From Candidatus Opimibacter iunctus (lineage in GTDB: Bacteria > Bacteroidota > Bacteroidia > Chitinophagales > Saprospiraceae): a stretch of DNA of 64,000 bases. The first letter of the stretch is position 1. Every line of letters begins with the position of its first letter. Position numbers and translations under genes: made by a program. The DNA lies in assembly GCA_016716665.1 (NCBI GenBank), contig JADJVH010000003.1, positions 310,001 through 374,000 on the forward strand. The letters run 5' to 3'. Below are positions 25,432 to 33,768 of the stretch, in pieces. The notes beneath the pieces are model-generated. The model had not been told where the DNA came from. It was given only the letters and a program-made list of their open reading frames with translations, and ran no database searches.

Positions 25432-27849
25432 TTACTGAACCATCACCCTGATCGACTCCCCCGTGGCTAAAATCCGGAGGATGTAAATTCCAGGGGCAAA
25501 AGCTGAGATATCAACAGGTTTTTGAATTTCTGAAGAGGTAAGGTGCCGGATCAATTGGCCCTGGATGGAATATATCTGAGCTTCCGATTCGGTCGCCGTT
25601 TCGATTTGTATTGTACCGGTGGTTGGATTGGGATAGACCTCTGTAGGCACAGAAACGGGATCTTGAATACCTACAATATCCTGCTTGTAAACTACCAATG
25701 GGCCTGATCCGATATGGAGATCGTTACCATCCGCGTCAATGGCAATCAGATTTTTCAGCCTGATGACGACTGAATCTGGAATATCCGTAAAAGAAACCCC
25801 CTCTTTTAGGGCAAGCCCGCCAACAAGGCGATCAAAACTAAATCCAGCTTCGATTTCAAGTGGCAGATGATCCGTTTTTACAAAACCATACCGGGGTGAT
25901 ATCTCAAAATAGGGATCCAAGGGCTCATATCCATTATAGTGGAGACATAATACCTTATCGCTCGCCGGGCAAATTGGTGCGCGAAAGCCCTGGATTTCAT
26001 AGAACGTGGTGTCAAAATCAATTTCATACGCTAGCCCTAGCACATTCGGAATATTAACCCCAGCCTGTATTCTGATGTTTGGGATTCTTCCATCCATCGA
26101 CATCTGACCTGATGTCAAAACTATTTCAGGGCCATCAGGAAACAGTTCCTGTGGTTCGTAATATGGATTGGTATAGAGGTAATACCGGATATTCCGGTCC
26201 ATATCTTCATCATTGACGATTCCATTTCCATTGCCATCCCCATGTTTGGCATTTAGGTCTCCTGGCAATGTGAGTGTCCATAGATCAGCGGAATGCCCAT
26301 CCCAGTTGATCCGTCCATCACGCTTTGAGCCAAGGCTGTCTTTCATAACGCCCCAGTACAACAAATCAAAATGATCAGCTATGCCGTTATGATTAAAATC
26401 ACCCGGCCATACACAATCCCTTCCTATACATGCTGGTGAACGCACACACGACAAGGTGGTGTCACTGATCAACCTGAATAGAGAATCAATATTGGCATAC
26501 ATAAATCCAACCTGTTCCAGGTGATCCAGTGAAGAATCCTGGTGGAACATGTATGCGGTTTCAACAACTACACTTTCTTTCGGTCGGAGGGAATCCAGAT
26601 ACACGGATGAAACGGTCCTTGGGTCTCCAAAATCAATTGATTCCTGATACCATGACCATTGCAATGAATCCCTCGGATCCCCATTAAACAGAAAATGGGT
26701 GGTGCCTCCCAGGTGCCCTGGGTTATAACCGTCACCTTCAGGAGTAATGGGAGTACCATCAATCCATTTACCAGTCAGTAATGTATATGACTCATTGGGA
26801 AATTCAGGTGTGATATCATGGTTGCCAGGGTGCAACCCATCCGCAAGAAAACTGTGCATGGGATGCGACAGATACGTCATACTCTGCACCGGAGGATAAT
26901 CGGCGTAGGTAGTGGCGCCTGTGGTACAATCCCCTCCGACATCACCATCTACACCATCGTTGTAGACAAACTCAGTATGCCTTACACTGTCACTTCCTAT
27001 ATAATCATCCGCTGAACATCCCAGATCATAATCCGTCCACATCCCAAAATATACACTATCCAGTTTTATAGCGTCCTGGTTGATGATCTTATACCTGTTA
27101 AACAGGGTATTATTAAGAACAGTAGTGTTACTGCAGTTGAATCCATAGACGGTCAGCTGTATTTCAACACCCAAAGGATTTCCATTTGATTGTTCATGAG
27201 GACCCTGATCATTGAATACCATCCAGAATATTTGCTCCGGGATATACGGAACACCTTTCAACAGGATGAAAGGATATTCTCCTGATTGAGGCTCATAAAT
27301 ACCATTGCCATTGAGGTCATCGAAGTCCGCCCATCCACCATTGTGATCAGCTGGCAATTCAAATGGATTGTATTGCCCAAAGAATACATTTCCTTGTGCA
27401 GGCCAGCCAAAAATACCGGGGATTGTATCCTCAATAATTCCATCCGCTGCATCTAGAATGTGTTGCTCAATTTCACCTCTTGAAACCGACCATATATGAT
27501 CGAAATAATTACATAGGTCAGGGTAATTTGTTGCTTCCGGATTAAGAGGCCCTGTGTAATAGTCTTGCTTTAAAAATCCAAATGAGGTACCCGCTAGTTT
27601 CAATTCACCATCCTTATACCCTCCGATCCATGGAGCTGATGCATATATAGTACTGGGTGAATTGTCCATAGTATAAGGGGCTTTGAAAAAACCGTCGTAG
27701 TCTACGCTCGCAAATTTTCCTCCTTGAGGAGAAAACAATGCGCCGATGCGATTAGCTTGAAACACTTCTTCGCCAATATAGCCTCTGCATTCAGATTGTG
27801 CCTGAATAAAACATGGCAGGCAAATTAGAAAGGGGAGTAAGTTTTTCAT
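25432..27849 (-). CDS. T9SS-exported multidomain protein with dockerin-like repeats
   Basis: 805 residues. Signal peptide MKNLLPFLICLPCFIQAQ; large N-terminal beta-rich region; two dockerin-like calcium-binding segments around residues 470-560 (GDFNHNGIADHFDLLYWG and HGDGNGNGIVNDEDMDRNI); a cohesin-like beta domain; and a C-terminal type IX secretion sorting domain (TEVYPNPTTGTIQIETATES ... GIYILRILATGESIRVMV). The protein should be exported by T9SS and attached to the cell surface or released. It is a tandem paralogue of the next gene upstream. The catalytic function, if any, is unknown. Confidence 0.85.
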   Translation of the reverse strand: MKNLLPFLICLPCFIQAQSECRGYIGEEVFQANRIGALFSPQGGKFASVDYDGFFKAPYTMDNSPSTIYASAPWIGGYKDGELKLAGTSFGFLKQDYYTGPLNPEATNYPDLCNYFDHIWSVSRGEIEQHILDAADGIIEDTIPGIFGWPAQGNVFFGQYNPFELPADHNGGWADFDDLNGNGIYEPQSGEYPFILLKGVPYIPEQIFWMVFNDQGPHEQSNGNPLGVEIQLTVYGFNCSNTTVLNNTLFNRYKIINQDAIKLDSVYFGMWTDYDLGCSADDYIGSDSVRHTEFVYNDGVDGDVGGDCTTGATTYADYPPVQSMTYLSHPMHSFLADGLHPGNHDITPEFPNESYTLLTGKWIDGTPITPEGDGYNPGHLGGTTHFLFNGDPRDSLQWSWYQESIDFGDPRTVSSVYLDSLRPKESVVVETAYMFHQDSSLDHLEQVGFMYANIDSLFRLISDTTLSCVRSPACIGRDCVWPGDFNHNGIADHFDLLYWGVMKDSLGSKRDGRINWDGHSADLWTLTLPGDLNAKHGDGNGNGIVNDEDMDRNIRYYLYTNPYYEPQELFPDGPEIVLTSGQMSMDGRIPNIRIQAGVNIPNVLGLAYEIDFDTTFYEIQGFRAPICPASDKVLCLHYNGYEPLDPYFEISPRYGFVKTDHLPLEIEAGFSFDRLVGGLALKEGVSFTDIPDSVVIRLKNLIAIDADGNDLHIGSGPLVVYKQDIVGIQDPVSVPTEVYPNPTTGTIQIETATESEAQIYSIQGQLIRHLTSSEIQKPVDISAFAPGIYILRILATGESIRVMVQ

Positions 27850-27974
27850 AGTTGGGTATTTTTTATTAAAAATAAATCAGAACTGAATTAAAAATTGTCG
27901 CACATAAAACACTTCAATAACTTAATACAGCAGGAAACAGACAAAGGTGAAAACAATAACTTTATATCCTCTGT

Positions 27975-30390
27975 CTATTGAATGACTACCCGTATTGCTT
28001 CTCCTGTAGCTAAAATCCGAAATATGTAGACCCCTTGTGCTAAAGCTGAGACATCCACAGGTTGCTCTACCTCAGAGGAGGTTAGTTGCCTGACCAACTG
28101 GCCCTGGATGGAATATATCTGAGCTTCCGATTTGGTCGCCGTTTCGATTTGTATTGTACCGGTGGTTGGATTGGGATAGACCTCTGTAGGCACAGAAACG
28201 GGATCTTGAATACCTACAATATCCTGCTTGTAAACTACCAATGGGCCTGATCCGATATGGAGATCGTTACCATCCGCGTCAATGGCAATCAGATTTTTCA
28301 AGCGGATGATTGTGCTATCAGGAATATCATCATAAGCAATGCCATTTCTTGGGTAAAGCCCGAACGGTGACCAATCCAGGATATAACCTAAGTCAATATC
28401 TATTGCCTGATGATCGGTTTTTACAAAACCATAAACTGTTGTTTCCCATGCCTCCACTTCCTGCGGATTGTAATCGTCGTCGAGGAAACAGATGATATTT
28501 GAATCAGCAGGACAGGAAAGGGTCCGGCCAGGTCTGAGTTCGAAGTATGTTGAATCAAAATCAATTTCATATGCAAGCCCCAAAACATTTGGAATTGAAA
28601 GGCCTGTTTCAATCTTTAGATTTCTAATCCGACCCTGTTCATCCATTGGGTGGCTCTGAATGACAATTTCAGGCCCCTCCGGATAAAGATCCTGTCTTTG
28701 ATAATAAGGGTTTGTAAACAGGTAATGGTGAATATTTCTTTCAAGGTCTTCTGCATTGACAATACTATTCCCGTTGCCGTCTCCATGCTTTGCGTTGAGG
28801 CCATTGGGCAATTCCATTGACCATGGATCCGCATAATGCCCATCCCAGTTGATTTTACCGTCACGTGGAGATCCTGTCTGATCTTTCATCACCCCCCAAT
28901 ACAAAAGATCATAATGATCAGCGATACCATTGTGGTTAAAATCACCAGGCCAGACACACTCCTTTTTATCCTGACAATATAGAAATGGAGTGCAAGGGAG
29001 TATCGATTCACTCATCAAATGCAATAAGCTATCTATCTGGTATTTCATAAACCCAACCTGACCGATGTGATCAAGAGTGGAATCCTGGTTAAACAAATAA
29101 ACCGTCTCCAGTTTGACTGTCTCAAATGGCTGCATTTGGCCAAGGTAAACAGACGAAACCGTGCTTGGATCAATCTGATTTGATTGGAAACTATACTGTG
29201 ACCATTGTGTAGTATCCCTTGGATCCCCATTGTACAAGTACGTAGTTTTCGGAAAAGCACTGCCGGGGTTATACCCATCTCTGAATTCAGTGATAGGCGT
29301 GCCATCCCGCCAGACTCCTTTGAGCAAATTGTAACGCTCCCAGGGCAAATACAGAAAAGGAAAAGTTCTTGGTGCGGTGATATAACTGGTCATATGATGG
29401 GAGAGATAGGTAAGGCTTTGAATTGGTGGAAAATCACCATAGGTAGTGAGCCCTGAAGTGCATCCTCCATTTACATCTCCGTCCCTGGCAAATTTGTTAT
29501 AGGCATACTCTGTGTTCCGGGAGGTATCACAACCTTCATAATCATCTGTGGAGCAGCCAAGGTCATAATCTGACCACATGCCAAAATACAGGCTATCTAT
29601 TACCGCTGTATTTTGATTGATGACTTTGTAGGTATTGAACAGCGCATTGTTCAATACTGCATTATCCTGACAATTGAAACCGAAAACAGTGAGCTGGACT
29701 TCAACACCAAGAGGAGCTCCTTCAGATTCAGTGTGCAGCCCCTGATCATTAAACACCATCAACATTATTTCTTCCGGTATGTGATAGATACCTCTCAGGT
29801 TGATTGCAGGATATTCTCCGAGTTGTGGTTCATAAAGACCATTTTGATTTAGATCCATGAAATCAGCCCACCCGCCATGATGCCCGGCTGGCAATTGAAA
29901 ATGATTGATAGTTGAAAAGTATTCATTCCCTTCAGCAGGCCATCCAAAAACAGAAGCAATGGTGTCTGAAATCTGTCCATCTGATTCGAAATCTTCAATA
30001 TGACGTACTATATCTTCCCTACTGGTGCTCCAGATTCTGTTGTACCATACACAATTTGAGTCTAAGGTTACAGCCCCTTCAAGCAATGGTCCGGCATACA
30101 AATCAAAATTGGTTTGGTTAGGATACGTTTGAGCGGAAATTTTCAATTGCCCATCGACATACCCTCCTATCCAGGGGCTTGAAGCAAAAATGGTATAGGA
30201 TGCGTCCTCCCTGGTGTAAAGGCACTTTGAAATAACCATCCAACGGCAGAAACTTACTCCCTTGTGGTGAAAATGAAGCACCAATCCGATTAGCCTGGAA
30301 TATTTTACTGGCTTCAAATCCACCAAAGCAGTTTTCCTGTGCGGAAATCAATAAAGGAAATAGAAAAAGTAGAGGTAGCAGGTTTTTCAT
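27975..30390 (-). pseudogene. Second T9SS-exported dockerin-like protein, frameshifted near its N-terminus
   Basis: Paralogue of the 805-residue protein with the same layout: signal peptide (MKNLLPLLFLFPLLISAQ, starting at 30390), beta-rich region, dockerin-like repeats (GDFNHNGIADHYDLLYWG and HGDGNGNSIVNAEDLERNI) and the T9SS tail. The first frame runs to GYFKVPLHQ and is lost; the main frame picks up at REDASYTIFASSPWIGGY, which aligns with STIYASAPWIGGY in the neighbour. One base indel near 30215-30225 explains it. The coding body after the shift is intact for more than 740 codons, so the break is recent or a sequence error. Confidence 0.8.
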
Positions 30391-30460
30391 GGTCGGGTAA
30401 TTTTACTAAAGTTACCACCCAACCTCTAATGAAAATGTCCCGCCTGAGACAGATATGAAA

Positions 30461-31294
30461 TTAGTCCGCGATGGCCAAAGGATATTTGAGCCCTTTGTAA
30501 CCTGTCAGCACCGCCTTGACCTTGCCTACGGACACAGGGCTCTCGATCATCAGCGGGATGCGGTTGCCATCGGCAGACATGTAGATGTCCATTCGGGTGT
30601 CTTCATCAAAGAAGTGGCCGGATACCACCTCAGGCCTGATGAGTGTGGTTTTCATCCTACCGAGGCCACGGATTTTCTGTTCTATATTCTTCTCCCGTAC
30701 CTCGACCTGGAGGGGATATTCCTCCTCTACAAAGACCTTGACGCCAAACTGGTCACCGGTCTTATATTGGTTGAAGTCAACATTACGGATGTTATACACG
30801 ATCGAGATCATATCATGCATGCATCCTGACAAATCGGCTGTATAGTATTTGGTTGGTTTGTCGGGCCATCCCTTGGAGGCATGGACGACATTCTTTTTCT
30901 GGTCAAAATTGAATTGATCCCACCAAACATATTTGCCTTCCTGGATATCCCTTGAGAAGGAAAGGGGAAGTAATGTCTTTTTATCGATGACACTTTCATA
31001 GCGGTCATTGACTTCATAAAACCATTCAAAGGCACTGATGGTCTTGCCATCGATGGAGATAAAATACCTGTCACCCATATCTTTCACCTTGAAGGTAGCC
31101 TCTCCGGCTGGGATCCAGATAAAGTTGAGCTGGTAGTATAAGGTATAGGTGATCTCCTCCCCACCCTGCCAGGTGAAGTTTTCGGTCTCACAATAGTTGT
31201 AGTTGTAATCAATGGTGTTGGCATACTCCTGCCTGGCTGGTTCTGCGAAACTCAGCCCAATAATGGAAGCCAGAATCAAAGATATCCGCATCAT
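30461..31294 (-). CDS. DUF3108 domain protein, exported
   Basis: 277 residues with a signal peptide (MMRISLILASIIGLSFAEPA). The DUF3108 fold covers most of the protein: FTWQGGEEITYTLYYQLNFI, WIPAGEATFKVKD and the C-terminal SADGNRIPLMIESPVSVGKV. Members are periplasmic or outer-membrane-associated beta proteins of unknown function. Single gene. Confidence 0.85.
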   Translation of the reverse strand: MMRISLILASIIGLSFAEPARQEYANTIDYNYNYCETENFTWQGGEEITYTLYYQLNFIWIPAGEATFKVKDMGDRYFISIDGKTISAFEWFYEVNDRYESVIDKKTLLPLSFSRDIQEGKYVWWDQFNFDQKKNVVHASKGWPDKPTKYYTADLSGCMHDMISIVYNIRNVDFNQYKTGDQFGVKVFVEEEYPLQVEVREKNIEQKIRGLGRMKTTLIRPEVVSGHFFDEDTRMDIYMSADGNRIPLMIESPVSVGKVKAVLTGYKGLKYPLAIAD

Positions 31295-31730
31295 ATTTGG
31301 TATAACGAAATTACGGGGAAAAGTGTTACAAAATCAAGGGGTTGGGGGAAAATTCGTTGCGCACGAAACGCGGGGAATTGTTTTACTTTTTGCATTGCCC
31401 AAAAAGTAACAAAAACGCAAGTCGCGCTAAAAACTCGCCAGTTTATTCCATCTATAGCCTGGCTTCCTGGTTTGCTGTCTCGCTTGACCCTATTTCACTC
31501 CTACCGGTTTTCGGCTTTATGGCCGAAAACCGGCCGTCCTGTCTGCTCGGACAATTTAGCGTGACAGAATGGTGCCTATTCGAAATGATTTTTAAAACCT
31601 ATCTCCTGATTCCTGCCTCCTATCTCCTTATTTCAGTTTTGAGCGACAGGATTGTTCCTATTCGAGTGGAATTTTACCCCCTATAGGGGGCTAGGGGGTA
31701 AGGGGGTTGGGGGTAAACGAAGAATTCTCA
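31295..31730. other. Non-coding spacer with interspersed-repeat character
   Basis: No gene. Contains a perfect palindrome CCGGTTTTCGGC (31504-31515) / GCCGAAAACCGG (31522-31533), and G-rich repeats near 31680-31715 (GGGGGCTAGGGGGTAAGGG). The segment around 31360-31440, with GTTTTACTTTTTGCATTGCC then CAAAAAGTAACAAAA, is of a kind I have seen as an interspersed element in other Bacteroidota. A -7-like box GATCTTTG (31732-31739) precedes the next gene. Confidence 0.5.
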
Positions 31731-31775
31731 CGATCTTTGCCCCCGGGACAAAACCCGATACACCACCTTCCTAGT

Positions 31776-33044
31776 ATGGAAATTCTCATTATCCTGATCC
31801 TGATCCTGATCAACGGCGTCTTTTCGATGTCAGAAATCGCCCTGGTTTCCGCCAGGAAAAACAGGCTCACCAGCGCAGCCCAGCAGGGTAACCGGGGTGC
31901 AAAAACTGCCCTCGAACTGCAGTCTGCACCGAGCAAACTGCTCTCTACCGTCCAGATCGGGATCACCCTGATCGGGCTCCTTACGGGTATCTATAGCGGT
32001 GAAAAAATCACCCATGACATGGAAACCTTTATCCTTCAGTTTCCACTTCTTGCTCCTTACGCGCCTACTTTAGCCGTTGTCGTGGTGTTGATCATCATTA
32101 CGTTTTTCTCGCTGGTCCTGGGCGAATTGGTCCCAAAGCGAATCGGATTGACCTATCCAGAGGCTATCGCCAAGACCATGGCCATGCCCATGAAGATCAT
32201 CGCTATGATCACAGCACCTTTTATCTGGCTGCTCACCGCAACGACTGACCTGATCCTGAAAATATTCCGTGTCCAACGCTCCAGTGAGAGCAAGGTGACC
32301 GAGGAAGAAATCAAGGCCATCGTACGCGAAGGCATGGAAGACGGGGAAATCCAGGAGATCGAACAGGATATTGTGAACCGGGTTTTTAGTGTTGGGGACA
32401 GAAGTGTGAGTTCGCTCATGACCGCCCGGAAGAAAATGACTACTCTGGATATTACTGATACGAAAGAGGAAGTCAAAAGGCTGGTTTCGGAAGACCTGCA
32501 CAATTTCTACCCGATCTATGACAGCGACGAACAGGACATCATCGGCATCGTAAGTCTGAAGCAACTGTTTGCCGAGATCGAAAACGAAAACTTCAACCTC
32601 AAGAACATCGTGGCTGAGCCATCGTACATCGCAGAGGGAGCATCAGCATATAAAGCCCTGGAGCAATTCAAGCAAACCAATGTGCACTATGCACTGGTCA
32701 TCGATGAGTATGGCTCGACCCAGGGCATCCTCACGATGAGTGATATCCTGGAAGCATTGGTCGGTGATATTTCAGAATTCTATGGTGAGGAATATTTATT
32801 CCAGCAGCGTGATGATCATTCATGGCTGATCGATGGCCACTACCCGCTACCTGACTTCCTGACCCGCTTTGGCATGGAAGACTATATCAAGGATTATGAA
32901 GTCAACACGGTCGGTGGACTCATCATGCAAGAGTTGGGCCGCATCCCCAAGCAGTCCGAAAAACTGAATTGGGCCAACTTCGAGTTTGAAATCATAGATA
33001 TGGACGGACCGACGATTGATAAAATACTAATAGTGAAGAAATAG
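31776..33044 (+). CDS. CNNM/CorC-HlyC family transporter-like protein with CBS domains
   Basis: About 422 residues from the ATG at 31776 (MEILIILILILINGVFSMSE); an in-frame upstream extension lies over the promoter and is rejected. An N-terminal CNNM/DUF21 domain of three membrane helices (EIALVSARKNRL, QIGITLIGLLTGI, LVLGELVPKRIGL) is followed by two CBS domains and a C-terminal CorC_HlyC domain (QQRDDHSWLIDGHYPLPDF). Often called hemolysin, but related proteins act in Mg/Co handling. The conserved helices and full length support a working protein. Confidence 0.88.
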   Translation: MEILIILILILINGVFSMSEIALVSARKNRLTSAAQQGNRGAKTALELQSAPSKLLSTVQIGITLIGLLTGIYSGEKITHDMETFILQFPLLAPYAPTLAVVVVLIIITFFSLVLGELVPKRIGLTYPEAIAKTMAMPMKIIAMITAPFIWLLTATTDLILKIFRVQRSSESKVTEEEIKAIVREGMEDGEIQEIEQDIVNRVFSVGDRSVSSLMTARKKMTTLDITDTKEEVKRLVSEDLHNFYPIYDSDEQDIIGIVSLKQLFAEIENENFNLKNIVAEPSYIAEGASAYKALEQFKQTNVHYALVIDEYGSTQGILTMSDILEALVGDISEFYGEEYLFQQRDDHSWLIDGHYPLPDFLTRFGMEDYIKDYEVNTVGGLIMQELGRIPKQSEKLNWANFEFEIIDMDGPTIDKILIVKK

Positions 33045-33112
33045 CCAGCGGCTATTTCTGTTAAATGTTTAAGGTTAAATGTTTAGAAAAAAGCGAGAAA
33101 GTAAGACATTAC

Positions 33113-33138
33113 CCATTTACCATTTACCATTTACCATT
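33113..33138. repeat. Heptamer tandem repeat (CCATTTA)n before ruvC
   Basis: Three full copies and a partial one. A 14-bp-period pair (TTAAATGTTTAAGG) lies just upstream at 33061-33085. The repeats fall inside the open upstream extension of ruvC and argue that the true start is downstream. Confidence 0.8.
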
Positions 33139-33151
33139 AAACAACTTTCAA

Positions 33152-33712
33152 TTGGCACAATTGAAACAAACATCTTCCCGCATCCTTGGCATCGATCCCG
33201 GCACCAACATCCTGGGCTTTGCGGTCATCGAGGTGGATGGCGAAAAAGTGGATGTGCTTGAGATTGGTGTGCTGCACCTGAAGGACAAGGGTGAGCATGT
33301 AGATAAGCTGAAAGAAATTTTCCTTGAGATCCAGGAGATCATTGAACGATATCTTCCAAAGGACCTGGCGATCGAAGCACCGTTCTTTGGTAAGAATGTG
33401 CAATCGATGCTCAAACTTGGGCGTGCACAAGGCGTGGCCATGGCAGCGGGCATGACGATGGGGCTCTCCATCACTGAGTACTCTCCGAAAAAAGTAAAAC
33501 AATCGGTAACCGGAAACGGAAACGCTTCGAAGGAACAGGTAGCTGATATGATGTACCGTCTGCTCAGCCTGAAACCCGGCAAGGTGCCGCTTGATGCAAC
33601 TGATGCTTTGTCCGTTGCTTTATGTCATCATTATCAGAATGGAAGACCAGTGTCTTCGAAAAAGGGTGGGTGGAAATCTTTTTTAAAAGAGAATCCTGAC
33701 CGGGTCAAATGA
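33152..33712 (+). CDS. ruvC: Crossover junction endodeoxyribonuclease RuvC
   Basis: Holliday-junction resolvase that cuts paired strands with RuvAB during recombination repair. The RNase H-like catalytic acidic residues are visible: Asp in LGIDPGT, Glu in AIEAPFFG, and the C-terminal pair in LDATDALSVAL. Length about 186 residues from the TTG at 33152 (MAQLKQTSSRI), matching the family; an in-frame ATG at 33065 would add 29 residues encoded by heptamer repeats, which I reject. The bidirectional hairpin after the stop separates it from clpB. Confidence 0.9.
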   Translation: MAQLKQTSSRILGIDPGTNILGFAVIEVDGEKVDVLEIGVLHLKDKGEHVDKLKEIFLEIQEIIERYLPKDLAIEAPFFGKNVQSMLKLGRAQGVAMAAGMTMGLSITEYSPKKVKQSVTGNGNASKEQVADMMYRLLSLKPGKVPLDATDALSVALCHHYQNGRPVSSKKGGWKSFLKENPDRVK

Positions 33713-33714
33713 AT

Positions 33715-33762
33715 GAATAAAAAGGTAGGGACAGGTCGCGACCTCTCCCTACCTTTTTATTC
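33715..33762. terminator. Bidirectional terminator between ruvC and clpB
   Basis: GAATAAAAAGGTAGGGA (33715-33731) is the exact reverse complement of TCCCTACCTTTTTATTC (33746-33762), with an inner palindrome AGGTCGCGACCT. A-rich and T-rich flanks on both sides suit termination of both convergent genes. Confidence 0.85.
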
Positions 33763-33768
33763 ATTTCA

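Noticed and set aside
31342..31686. Open frame of 114 codons before the CNNM gene
   Set aside because: Lies in repeat-like non-coding DNA and includes a perfect palindrome.
32070..32564. Long minus-strand frame inside the CNNM gene
   Set aside because: Antisense shadow of a conserved gene.
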